Assembly: GCA_001600615.1 (NCBI GenBank)
Contig: BCKK01000003.1
Span: forward strand, 508,500 to 572,499
Reading direction: 5' to 3'
Origin: Dioszegia crocea
Taxonomy: Eukaryota > Basidiomycota > Tremellomycetes > Tremellales > Bulleribasidiaceae
Length of the DNA: 64,000 nucleotides
Shown piece after piece: positions 21,044 through 31,517 of the stretch. Under the pieces are notes generated by a model. The model made no database searches and was not told where the DNA came from. It saw only the letters and a program-made list of their open reading frames with translations. The position numbers and the translations under genes were made by a program. Position 1 is the stretch's first letter. Each line of letters starts with the position of its first letter.

Positions 21044-21871
21044 ATGCCATCCCCCGTCACTCCCATCGTCACCACCCCCGAAACTCCCTGCGACTACTGC
21101 GGTAATGTGCAGAAATACCTTCCTGCCCCACTGAAGAGATGCGGCCAGTGCAAAACTGCTCTCTATTGTAAAAGAGAGTGCCAAGTCTCCGCTTGGGCAG
21201 GACACAAGGCGGAATGTCTGGCGATAAGGTCTGGTGCTGCCGGGCAGAACGGTGCCTCAGTAGGATCTACTTCTACCGGTCCTGGCCGATCCAATGCCAA
21301 TTCCAATGCTCAACCCACTCCTCCTGGCGGCTCATCACGTACCGGCGGCGCCGACCTAATGGCGGAACTCCTCGCAGGTCTAGGCGTCACAGACCAAAAC
21401 TCCATCGACGAAGCCATGGCGACCTATAACGGTAGTGCTCCCCCCAAAAACCTATCCAAAGCGAATCGCGATCTCTTCGCCAGTACAGGCTCTTCGAACG
21501 AATACCTCTCGGCCCTTCCCGAAGATCAGGCAATGAGGCAACTCATCGACTGTTTCCGACTTCGATGCGAAGATGAGTACAGCTTCAATGGGGAGACGTA
21601 TGGTCTGTACAATGGGGAAGACCCTACTCCGGATTTCCGGAAGTTTCTCAAGCGGGCCGAGAAGACGGGAGTCTTGCCGAAATGGTGGAATGGTGAGAAA
21701 CGTGCCAAAGTGTTGGAGCTGGCGCAGGATGAAGACGGACAGAGTTGTATTCATCATGCTGTGGAGAAGAGCGATTTGATTGAGCTGTACGAGGGCGACT
21801 CGTTCATGCCGATGAAGCTGAGACAGGTGGCGGAGAGGATTTATGGGACTGGGATCATGAGGGGCTTTTAG
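21044..21871 (+). CDS. MYND zinc-finger protein, tandem paralogue 2
   Basis: This intronless gene encodes 275 residues. The MYND finger near residues 13-54 is complete (CDYC, CGQC, YCKRECQ, AWAGHKAEC), including the Trp before the His. A Gly/Ser/Asn-rich linker follows. The C-terminal domain is the closest match to that of gene 1: MRQLIDCFRLRCEDEYSFNG, GLYNGEDPTPDFRKFL, LPKWW, CIHHAVEKSDLIELYEGD and LRQVAERIYGTGIMRGF. The gene follows gene 1 on the same strand at 360 bp. I infer a recent tandem duplication. Function is unknown; the finger suggests a protein-protein adaptor rather than an enzyme, because no SET domain is present. Confidence 0.8.
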   Translation: MPSPVTPIVTTPETPCDYCGNVQKYLPAPLKRCGQCKTALYCKRECQVSAWAGHKAECLAIRSGAAGQNGASVGSTSTGPGRSNANSNAQPTPPGGSSRTGGADLMAELLAGLGVTDQNSIDEAMATYNGSAPPKNLSKANRDLFASTGSSNEYLSALPEDQAMRQLIDCFRLRCEDEYSFNGETYGLYNGEDPTPDFRKFLKRAEKTGVLPKWWNGEKRAKVLELAQDEDGQSCIHHAVEKSDLIELYEGDSFMPMKLRQVAERIYGTGIMRGF

Positions 21872-22700
21872 TGGGGTCTGTCCTGCGTGAGGGAAGGAAG
21901 GAGTGGCCAGGTGGGGAAAGGTACAAAATCGGGACTGAGGCTCGGTGACGGTCGAAAAGGGGACGAGTTATGGAAATGGAGGTGGAAGGACGGATAGATC
22001 TTGCCGGCCTCGTCAGCCTCTAAAGGGTCAGATTATCTGAGTCAGTATCACAGTATCAGGATTTCATGTCCCTCAGACCCTCATCGCATGGCAGACGGGG
22101 CCACGAGGGACTTGACTAGCTTAAGGTCACATAGCCCCCGGCGCCCGCAGTCATAGTACTCGCTCTTGACTCGCTCAGCTGAGTCAACGCGGCCTCTCGC
22201 CACTGTGCTAGCCACGTGGGAATGAGGAATGCAGAGGTCGCGTTCGGACGCGTCAGAACCGACGAAGGGCGAGAGGAATTTCTCAGATTTCCCCATCTCA
22301 CCACGACGTCCCTATCAAGAAGTGAGCGCCACGGCCATAAACGGCGTAGTCTCTGACATTTCTCTTACATTCCACACGGATGCCCTCCTCATCCCACGAT
22401 TCTCCCCTCTTCCACAACCGGGTGATCAGCTTGGCCGACCTGAAAGTGAGCATTGACCTCTGCCTGAGGAATCATCCTGTAACCTGTGTTTGTATACAAG
22501 GATGATGCTGATCCTCAGCCCACAATCTTGACGGATAAAACCTGATTCATTTATCTTGGATCGCTCCCATCTTGGCGATCTCGCGTCCGAAAAGCGAACT
22601 ATCCCCTTTCAGCCACCTGCTCTCACCGTACTCGTCACACCCCCTCGCTGGACGAGGCCCATCCTACACTCTCCTCTACTTCCTATCCCATCACCCCCAC
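21872..22700. other. Spacer between MYND genes 2 and 3
   Basis: About 830 bp. No gene is called; short frames on both strands have no support. It contains a CACGTG at 22213-22218 and a C/T-rich leader before the ATG at 22701. Confidence 0.5.
22213..22218. promoter_or_regulatory. CACGTG element, MYND gene 3
   Basis: GCCACGTGGG lies about 490 bp upstream of MYND gene 3. It is farther from its gene than the matching elements of genes 1 and 2, so its role is less certain. Confidence 0.25.
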
Positions 22701-23615
22701 ATGTCCTCCTCCACCTCCTCCGAAGCGTGCTGCGCCGCATGCTACAAACCCCAATCCGTCCTCTCTGAACCACTCAAGGAATGCGCCGGCTGTCTAAAGG
22801 TGGCATACTGTACCAAGAAGTGCCAAGCGGGCGCCTGGACAGTCCACCGCGCAGCGTGCAAGGCCACTCGTGCCGAAGGCAAGCGTGCGACCGACATCCT
22901 CTCCGGAACCCCCTCCATCCGCAATGCCGATAAACCTTTTGTCCCCGGTCCCGATTTCTACGAAAAGCGTCTGGTACGATGTTCCATCCTTGGCAATGCG
23001 GGGGATGTGCCTGCCGAGTACGCCGAAGTTACCTCGGGTACTTCATCCCGACCGCCCGCTCCGCCCGGATACGCCTATGCACCTTCATACGCTGAGCTCG
23101 CGGCTCAAATCGTCGAAGCTGTCAAGGCGAACCATGCGGACCTGGCCACGTTAAACGACGATACCCCTCTTTCCATTGCTGCCCGAGCTTCATTCGCACT
23201 TCTTCATCCCAATAAACCGGCGAAGACATACCTGTCATCTTTACCCCAAAGAGACGCCCTGGTGCAGATTGTAGACTGCTACAGGTTGAGGATGGACGAT
23301 GAGTATGTTTATGCCCTAAATAATCAAGGGGTGTACCAGGACGAGGATCCGGTTCCGGTCTTCAATGATTATTTGGATCGGGCGGAACGGAGGAAGGTGT
23401 TGCCTGATTGGTGGGATGCGAGTATGCGCGCAGGGCTGTTGCAGATGGTGCTGCTGCCGGCGGCAGATTACTGGTTGAGCATTTACCAAATTGCGCCCAA
23501 GTGGCGGATTCTGGATTTGCACGAGAAGAATAAGTATGTGCCGCATATACTGAGAGAGCTGGGGAATAGGATATATGGAAAGCCGGTGGAGAATTATAGA
23601 CCGTTGAGTAAGTAG
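22701..23615 (+). CDS. MYND zinc-finger protein, tandem paralogue 3 (diverged)
   Basis: This intronless gene encodes 304 residues. The MYND finger (residues about 11-53) shows CCAACYKPQ, CAGC, YCTKKCQ and AWTVHRAAC. The linker is shorter and less repetitive than in genes 1 and 2. The C-terminal domain keeps the framework (YLSSLPQRDALVQIVDCYRL, DDEYVYALNNQGVYQDEDP, LPDWW, LRELGNRIYGKPVENY). It has lost the CIHHxVEKxD stretch, which here reads YQIAPKWRILDLHEK. It appears to be the oldest split of the three. The shared DWW/KWW motif and the terminal IYG segment define a family I cannot name. Confidence 0.75.
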   Translation: MSSSTSSEACCAACYKPQSVLSEPLKECAGCLKVAYCTKKCQAGAWTVHRAACKATRAEGKRATDILSGTPSIRNADKPFVPGPDFYEKRLVRCSILGNAGDVPAEYAEVTSGTSSRPPAPPGYAYAPSYAELAAQIVEAVKANHADLATLNDDTPLSIAARASFALLHPNKPAKTYLSSLPQRDALVQIVDCYRLRMDDEYVYALNNQGVYQDEDPVPVFNDYLDRAERRKVLPDWWDASMRAGLLQMVLLPAADYWLSIYQIAPKWRILDLHEKNKYVPHILRELGNRIYGKPVENYRPLSK

Positions 23616-23864
23616 GCAATTGTAGTTTGAATGGGGACATTTCACGATGTGGTTGGTTGGTCAAAGTCAGGTGTAGCTTTGATAGCTTCATATTGCAGGT
23701 GCCGACGTGGCCCTGCAGCTGACCTGGCACGAGCAAAGTCTAAGATCTCGGTGAAGCAGCCGCACAAGATCAATGTGACATACAACAAGCCCCATCTACA
23801 GATTTATACCATGTACCGAAGGCACAACCCGAAAGATCGTCAATCCTCGCAATCGCCCAATGCT

Positions 23865-25394
23865 TTAGGCCTTCTCGACCACTCGCCCACCCTCCATCCG
23901 CCCCATCGTTGTCTCTGCCCAATCCTTCATTTTCCCCGTTGGGAACCCGTCCAGCATTTTCAGAGTCTATACAGTCAGCTGAAATCCATCGATGTTTGGC
24001 ACAACAGCTCACATCGTCTAATTCCGCCACGCTCTCCGTTATTGACGTTTCCAACTCTGCCAGTTGGGCCTGTTTAGCCTGGATTGACGAGAAGCGGGTA
24101 GAGCAATCTTGATGTAGCTACAACCATGAGTTTTGTCCTCATACCATAGAACTCCTCCAGGTAGAGATCAACTCACAGCTAGATATTCCGTTCGGAGACG
24201 TTCATGAGCTTCATCATATATCCCCAAATTGGCAGCTGCCGTCAGAGCTTCAGGCGATAGATCCGGCCTGATGATATCAGCTTTCTAGTCTGACAAGGAG
24301 CTTATGGCGGCAAAGCTCACCTCCACGCATCCGCTCTGACTTCTGAACTGCCCGCTGCGTAATTTTGCCCATCCTTCACTACTGATTCGAGCATTTGTAA
24401 TGCCCGACCGACACGATAATGCTCGAAGAGAACTTTAGCTTCGGACTGCTGTGTCAGCGTCTTCCAGGCGAGAATCAGAGACATGGCTCACTTCTATCTT
24501 CCGCTTCATTGATGTTGAAGCATCGTTGCAGATTTGGCTGAGCTCTTGGGGGAATTTGGCGGCCAGGAGGGGGAAAATTCCCTTAAGATCTCGGTATCTG
24601 GACAGATCAGCACATTCCATTGAGACACCCTCCCATTGCTTGGTCGAAAAGTAGACCTACTCCCATTTCCCCGCCGCTTTGTTGATGGCAATCTGGAGCG
24701 CATCCAGCGTAAGGTCATACCGCTTCCCCCACTGCTCCGCCCCATCCACCTCGATCGTCGGCATTGTCTCCGCCGTGGGTTCTACCGCCACACTGCGCCG
24801 CGTCCGAGGTGTTCGTGGAGCGGGAGTTGTAGGCGCTGCGACTCGATGACTAGGTCCTGCTTCGGCAGTAGGAGGGATGGGGGCTGCTAACATCGCTGGA
24901 GGGGGATGGAGGGGAGTTGTGGATTTTCTCGGTTGTGGGGATTTGGGTGGAGTCGTGGCGGCTGGAGTGAGTATCGAGTCGGTCTGGACAGCAGAGACAG
25001 ATGTATAGACAGATCCTGTCGGTGCTGTAGAAGCTCCAGCAGCGATTTGCTCGTCTACGAACATGTCCGTATCGTGCTGTACTTCCGCCGCGGTCAATTC
25101 AGTCTGAGGTGGGGTTGACGATGAGGCTGGTTGAGCTGGCGGTGGCATAGCAGGAGAGCCTGAACCCTCCGGAGGGGTCCGCATGACCTTTTGTACCCGG
25201 GGTATGAATGCCCGAGGAGTGGCAGGAAGTGTAGAATTACCCTCGCTACGTCGAGCAGGAGCAGCTCTTGCTGGAGTCGGCGCCGGGGAATTTGATCTTT
25301 CGGGCGCCGCCGCTATTGGTTCTGCGGGCCGATCATATGGCTTCGCGGGCGATTTCCCCGTCTTGTTCGGTGGTGTGCGCTGTAATGCTGGCAT
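23865..25394 (-). CDS. NNF1: NNF1-like MIND (Mis12) kinetochore complex subunit
   Basis: About six exons encode roughly 410 residues. The first exon (to about 24.66 kb) is a Pro/Ala/Thr/Ser-rich, apparently disordered N-terminus of more than 200 residues. The rest matches the Nnf1 domain order: RYDLTLDALQIAINKAAGKW, then IFPLLAAKFPQELSQICNDA, then KIE-EAKVLFEHYRVGRALQML. The LQELSQ-type FP..A...P..L core and the following helix are the family pattern. Later exons continue as coiled coil (LAELETSITESVAEL) to the stop at 23865. Nnf1 works with Mis12, Dsn1 and Nsl1 to link centromeric chromatin to Ndc80. Yeast Nnf1 is about 200 residues, so the N-terminal extension is unusual. An upstream in-frame ATG-like start cannot be excluded. 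Confidence 0.65.
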
Positions 25395-25758
25395 AGTGTA
25401 AGGGCGAGATGGATGTATGACTTTTGACGTTTGTTGTTGTTGCCTTTGGACGCGTCCTTGAATGGGTGGGGGATGACCGTGGGAAAGCATCACCCCTGAC
25501 ACAAACTTGCACGTGACTTGCATACCTCACCACACCCCTCGCATTATTGGCCACTTCGCCGCTCACAGCTTCTGTGAGTTTCCCATGACCTCTTGTCTCA
25601 CACTAGATATACTGAATCAGACTACCGGTTCTACAACGCCTTACCGGCGACGATAAGCCAAGATAGAGAACTTCGGAAGTGGTAAGCGTATGAAAAACGG
25701 CCTCGGCGTATAAGGGTCAGCTTTAATGCCCCCGACTTCTTTGCCCAGCGCTGACACC
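25395..25758. other. Divergent promoter and possible 5' leader exons
   Basis: This region separates the NNF1-like gene from the long disordered-protein gene. It contains CACGTGA near 25512 and two intron-like intervals on the plus strand: 25575-25611 (GTGAGT to CTAG) and about 25683-25765 (GTAAGC, CTGAC, CAG). They suggest a spliced 5' leader for the plus-strand gene. Confidence 0.45.
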
Positions 25759-28700
25759 ATGTCCAGTATCACCAGCAAAGCACACCTTGCCTTCAGTGGC
25801 GTTTTCTCGCAGCTCATCGAGCCTAGCATATTCATTGACCCATACACGGCCACTCTGACTGTCAAAATGTATGTCAGATCCCACTGCCTATGCTAATTTC
25901 CCAGGTCAAACCCTGAATCAACCAACACCTCGCGCTCCGCTTCTCCATCCACCAATCCAACTCCTGCGCCCCAGAACCGACTCGTCTCGGGCTCGCTCAA
26001 AGACCGTATCGCTAAATTCAACAACCCCTCTGCTACACCCCTCCTACCCACTCATCCATTCGGCACAGCCGGTCCAGGCTCAGGTCCAGGTGGCGGACCA
26101 GGCAAGAAGGGCCTGTATGGGAACCGTATCCCCACTCTGGACCCCAAATCTGCGGGCCACATACCGACTTCAGGATCTGTTCGGAAGATATCCGAGAACA
26201 GGGGGTTGATTGGAAATCGGATCCCATCCAGTGTTTCAGGCGGTAGTGTCGCCGGTCTGGCCTCTGCCAATACTGGCGGGTCCAATCCTGTTCCCAGCCC
26301 GAAACCCTCTGTGGGCGGTATTGGCCGACCAGCCAGCCCGTCGGGGTCCATTGGCTCGTCGACACAATCAGCCCTCGCAGACTCAGGTACACCGGGCACA
26401 TCCCGCTCGTCCTCTCCACCCACATCACCAGGCGTTGGCCTCCCCCCTTCCCTGCTCGCTGCCACTCTGCCCGATATTGGCGGACCGGGCGCGATGACGC
26501 CTTCTTCCACTCGTGCAGATGCTGGAGAAGAGCAAGAAGATCGGTCTGCACCCAGCACACCCGTCGTTGGCGCAACCATCCAGCTTCCTCCAGCAGAATA
26601 CGACCTAGTCCCTGGAAATCTCAAATTGGCTACCGCAGCCCAGATGAGTCGGGGTCTGTCAGCCACTTCCGCTGCGCCTCATACTTTTGCTCCGAGCGTC
26701 ACGTCGTCCCTGGCAAGTCAGTACGATCCTAGTAGCCAAGGAGCCGAGGAGAAGCAGATGATGCAGGATGTGAGCGGGATTTCGACGCCGACGGGTACGC
26801 CCAGAGCGGCATATAGGGAGTTGGACGGGAGTGCGAGGGGCGAGGGAAGCACACGGGGGGAAGGGAGTGTATTTGATGAGGGGAGTGTAGTAGGGGATGG
26901 AGATCAGGCTGGGGAGCAGAAGGCAATGGAGTCTGTCAGTAGACGATTGGAGGGATTGGCGTTACAGCGGGATGAGGCGGAAGGAGCGGGAGCCGCAGCG
27001 GACAGGGAGAGGTATGAGGGGATGGAGGTGGATGATCAGCCTACTCCCTCAGTGGAAGATCCCGACCCAATCGCTCTTGCTGGATCTACGGCCACTTTAT
27101 CAAATGCTCCCCAATCCGTTCCAGGCGAAACTACATCGGCGGAATCCGAGTTAGCAACGAAATCAGACGACTCCACTCCGCCCGCCGCACCGTCCGAAAC
27201 TATTCCCATTCCAACCCCTAAGGAGGACGAAGACCCAAACAAAGCGTCCGATCTCGACGCGCTCAAACGTGGCGATCTCGTCCGTTCCCCAGCCGAAGCA
27301 GATGTCAACCCCCTCCAATCACTTTCTGGGGCAGGCTATGAGAAGCCCTCTAGCCCTATTGCTTCCTCAGCCAAGAGCGAGCATCGCGACTCGGTCTGGT
27401 CAGCCAATAACGCCGACGCGTCGAGTCGTAATGTCATCGAAGAGCGGAATAAAGAGATTGACGAGAAGGATATTGAACTGGGACCTGAAATGGTCGTTCG
27501 GCCTCCTTCGCCGGGCAAAGATGTGAATGGCGCTTCGGTTGGAGCGGTACCTGTTCTCCGACGAAAGAACCCGGAAGGCCAAGATGAGATTGAGGTTAAA
27601 CACCCTGAGGAAGTTTCAAATCCGGCGGGGACACATGATCTCGTGGCGAATTTGGGTAATGAGGATAAGGATCAATTTGTCAATGAGGCATTTGGCGGTG
27701 ATGTACATGAGCCGACGAAGGAGGAGGAAGAAGGGGATGCGAAGGATCGAGCGGCGCCGGGCGAGTCGGAGAGAAAGGTGTTTGTGGGTCCTGGAGAGGT
27801 TTCGGCGGAGGATAAGCTCGGGAAGGGACAGAGTGTGTATCCGGATGGGGCTAAAGGGGTAGAGGGAGACTTGGAGCATCCGGAGAATGAAGGAGAGAAG
27901 AAGGAGGGGGAAGAGTATAAAGAGGAATTGGAGAAAGTTGGGCCGGCGGCTGTTAAGCATGAAGAGGGCATTGCGGTTGCTGAGCTTGGCAAGCACTCAA
28001 CGGCAGCTGGGGGGTTGGCGCCGTTGAAGTTTGAGAAGGAGGACGGGACGTCGATTAAGCCCGAAGTGGCTTTACCTGAAAAGGACCAGAAGTCGGACAA
28101 TAAGCAGGCGGATCAGGAAGTCAAGAATGGTGATGATGATGATTTGATGGAGCTGCCAACGAGCGATGGGACGACAATACAGGTGTCGAAGAAGCTGGAA
28201 GATGATGGAGCGGAGGAGAAGGAGGTTGTAGCCAAAGACGCCGCGGAAATACAGACGAAGTCGGAGGAACCAATCCTCGATGTCAGTCCGTCGACAGAGG
28301 GTGTTGAAGGGAAGACACCCCTTCAAGTCCAGGTCGAACCTCTCCCTATCGCCCAACCAGCCGATGAGCTCCAAACTCACTCTGACTCCCCTGGACAGAA
28401 GGCGATGATGCCACAACCGGAATTCGAAATTACATCTTCCCCTAATCCTACCTCCACCAACTCCCCACCTGCCTCAGCATCAGCGCCCGTATTCCCAGAA
28501 CCACCGCATACCGACCCCACCACTGAGGACAATCCACCTTTATCTGCCCGGTCATTCAACTCCGTGTCGGGCTATACCGACCGATCATCTACCCCTCTGG
28601 ACCCCAGTGTCATCAAGGCGTTCCCGGACGTGCCGGATGAAGAGCACCCCCGGGTACAGATTCATGTCAGTCCGCATGTGACACCTGCGAAGTCAGGTGT

Positions 28701-29025
28701 GAAGGCCAAGTCGGTGTTGGATCCTTCGGCGTCGGCGTTTATGCCTGGGCGGAACTTGGCTCAGGCAACGAGTCAGCAAGGCGTCTCTTCTGAGTCAACA
28801 TCGAATCCGCCATCATCCGCAGAGGAGAGGCCCAGTACGCCAAGGAAAGGATCGGGCGGATCGGGATCGGGCGCGTTAGAGGTGGATCAGCCAGAGATGG
28901 AGGGAGGTGGCGGATTGAGTAAGCGCAGAAGCGTTAGGAGAAGCCCTAAGAGCCCGCTATTGGGTGATGAGGATCCAGGAGATTACGTGCCGGGTGAAGA
29001 AGGCTGGGCGGTTGTTACTAAGTGA
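25759..29025 (+). CDS. Large disordered acidic protein, possibly Aim21-like
   Basis: The main exon (25905-29025) is open for about 1,040 residues. It is preceded by a 36-nt intron (25869-25904; GTATGT, CTAAT, CAG). The start is ambiguous. An ATG at 25759 is in frame through the intron, or the splice itself joins AT and G to make ATG-TCA, giving MSNPESTNTSRS. The only conserved-looking segment is near the N-terminus: RLVSGSLKDRIAKFNNP, then TPLLPTHPFG and KKGLYGNRIP repeated as GLIGNRIPSS. This recalls short motifs of fungal Aim21-type actin regulators, at low confidence. The rest is rich in Glu, Ser, Pro and Lys with no predicted fold, and ends DYVPGEEGWAVVTK. Confidence 0.7.
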
Positions 29026-29491
29026 GTGAGTCCTGTGTGCGGTTTGAAGGGGTAAAAGGGTGTGAGCTGATGTGATGCAGGGGAAGAGATGATTAGGTGA
29101 GATGTTGAGGTTACTGGGAATAAGGGGTACAGTATTTAGTCTGCAGGTGCTGAATGGCATTCATGTATAATAGCCTTACGGTGTTCCGGAAGCATCTCAC
29201 TACGATCATTTGCATACTGAGGCAAAATCGTCCAGACGGATAGTGACCATTGCTAATTTGTATTTGAGCTTGATTTCAGCCTGGCATATCAAGCCGAGCA
29301 ACCCGCTTCTTGATCGCATGTCCGCCGCCTGACCTCACTCTCAAAGCTCATCGGCTTGATTGGCACGAGTTCGCTAGTCTGATGTTTGTCCGTAATCTGC
29401 TTGATTGGATCAGCAATTTAGCTACAACTTCGGCAGTAGCCAGACTCACCTCAATGGCAGTATATAAGGGGTGCGCCCGAGTAGCTGACCA
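29026..29491. other. Convergent intergenic region
   Basis: About 465 bp between the 3' ends of the disordered-protein gene and KAR4/METTL14. No gene is seen. A TATATAAGG on the plus strand at 29460-29468 has no matching downstream gene and is probably fortuitous. Confidence 0.45.
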
Positions 29492-31272
29492 TCAAGACCG
29501 TCGGCTGTGCCCCTGATGCGAGTTCTGCCCTTGCCAGTCCATACCGCCACCTCCCGATTGATGCTGCCCGTACCCCATATTCGGCATGTATCCCATCTGC
29601 TGCCCATTCGCAGCCATTCCTTCGCCGCCACCCATCATCTGCCCGTATTGTCCGTATTGTCCATACGCCCCGTTCTGCCCCTGTCCCATCTGCCCATACA
29701 TGTCCTGCTGGCCCATCCCCATCTGCGCCTGCATCTGCTGCATCATTGCCATCTGCATTTGCGCCTGTATCATCGCGTGCGCCTGAGCTTGCGCATGGGC
29801 AAGAACCATGGGGTCGAACTGCGCTTGGTTTGGCTGGCCAGGTTGCTGACCGAACGACGGCATCTGTTGATCGCCCATTCCCAACATCCCACCATTCATG
29901 TCCATCCCTCCACCCACATTCCAGTCCCCCATCCCCATGCCAATGCCTGGACTGATACCCGGACTCAATCCTGCCGATTGTGGATATGGCGACAGTTGTT
30001 GCTGGCCGTTATTCCGAGATCCGTATTGCCGGTTCTGCATACCTCCTCTTTGCTGTCCAGGGTATGGCGACGAGGCGTTGGGAAGATTACGAGGTTTGCG
30101 CTGAGGAGATTTCGGACGTAGATTGTCGATTTCGTTATGATAGGGAAGGGTGGGTCGGCCGTCTTCGCATTTGAAGACTTGGGAAGTGTAGAGATTTGGA
30201 TCAAAGATTTCGGGCGAGCCTGGATAGGGATCGAGGAGTGCTTGACCCGCCGTCACCCAGCCTCGTCTGGCCGTCTCGGGTTTTCCGAACAGGTGTAGAC
30301 GGCGAGTTCCGAGACAGAAGTTCTCGACGAGAGTTTGGAGGTAGGGTGGACAGCGTGGTCCTAGGGGTTCTGTACTGGTCAGCAATGACCAGGTCGATGA
30401 GTGTCTGACTCACCTCCATCGTCCTCCCATACCATGACATCCGTGTCCACATTACAATGCACGAATCGACTGTCCGTTGACCGCCTGACCGTCCCTCGGA
30501 TCCCCATCAGACAGTGCTCCTTCTGCCCCGCGAACAGCCCACCCTCATCCCGACCATCACCTGACGCGTCTACTGTCCGCTCGCCCTTGTTCGTCTTGAC
30601 CCAAACGATATCCTCTGCTCGCCGGAATCCCCACTTGGCAAAGCACTCTCGGCCCTTTTCTAACCCATCGCTCGATGCTGCGCCTACCCAGAGGAACACA
30701 AAGCCTGGGTCGGCAGATATATTTCGTAAGGGAAGAGAGGCGATGTAGGACCAGTCGAGCGGCTGAGGAGGGGTGATCAAGATGGAGTCGAACCGGTTGT
30801 TCGAGAGCGCGCTTTGGATGGCATAAGGAGTGGCAAGGCTTGGAGAGGGATCCGTCGGGTCTTGCAGCGGCAGGTAAAGAGGATTATGGGATGTACTATC
30901 CACCATTTCATTCTTCAGCACCATCAGTCGCTTCAGAGCGGGATACCTACCAATTAGCCAAATCACTAAATTCACTTACTCTTCGCTGATTTCTTCGTCT
31001 CCCGCTCCGAGTATGAAATTACTCCCCCATTCTCCGCTGGCTCCATACCACTCGCAATAGTCATTCCGCACCGTCTCCTCTGCCACTACGTAGTTGGCGA
31101 CATTCAGCTTGGAGTTTGTGCCAGCAGTCGGCAGCCGGGGTCGGGAAGGGCCCGCTTCTGAGAGCTGTGGAGCCTGGGGAAACGCGTCTGCCGTGTCGAT
31201 CAAAGCTCTACGCTCTGATTGACGGGCGAGTACGTCGCCCAGGAATGCCCTGTGGGCTGTGATGGCCGCCAT
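29492..31272 (-). CDS. KAR4: KAR4/METTL14-family MT-A70 protein
   Basis: This is the non-catalytic partner type of the m6A mRNA methyltransferase complex; in budding yeast Kar4 works with Ime4 and in mating. Three exons are joined by introns near 30.37-30.41 and 30.96-30.99 kb, for about 560 residues. Seen in order: an N-terminal helix, YPALKRLMVLKNEM, FDSILITPPQPLDW, PGFVFLWVGAAS, WGFRRAEDIVWVKTNKG, KEHCLMGIRGTVRR, FVHCNVDTDVMVWED and LHLFGKPETARRGWVTAG. The catalytic DPPW of METTL3 is TPPQ here, as expected for the METTL14 branch. The last 200 residues are low-complexity Gln, Met, Gly and Asn, resembling a condensate-forming tail. I place it as METTL14 rather than METTL3 with good confidence. 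Confidence 0.85.
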
Positions 31273-31517
31273 GGCTGTGTCTATGGTCGATGGATCACAA
31301 GGGGCTTGGGGTGGACTTGAAACGCACCATAGGCTAAACCCCGGCTAATCTCCCCGTGGCTTCCTTTGTGGCACCCCTGCGAGTGGCAAAGTGGACTCCT
31401 TTCATCAATCGCCCCTGGACCCCTGAGGTAGCACAAAGGCCAGGCTCAGAGCTGGTAAGACAGAGCAGCATATGATGGTTGTTCATTCTTACATCTACTG
31501 ATAGTGACCAATCTGCA

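Noticed and set aside
25641..25865. Minus-strand 74-residue frame between NNF1-like and the disordered-protein gene
   Set aside because: It lies opposite the spliced leader of the plus-strand gene and has no conserved character.
29460..29468. TATATAAGG element on the plus strand
   Set aside because: No gene starts downstream on that strand; it lies at the 3' end of KAR4/METTL14.
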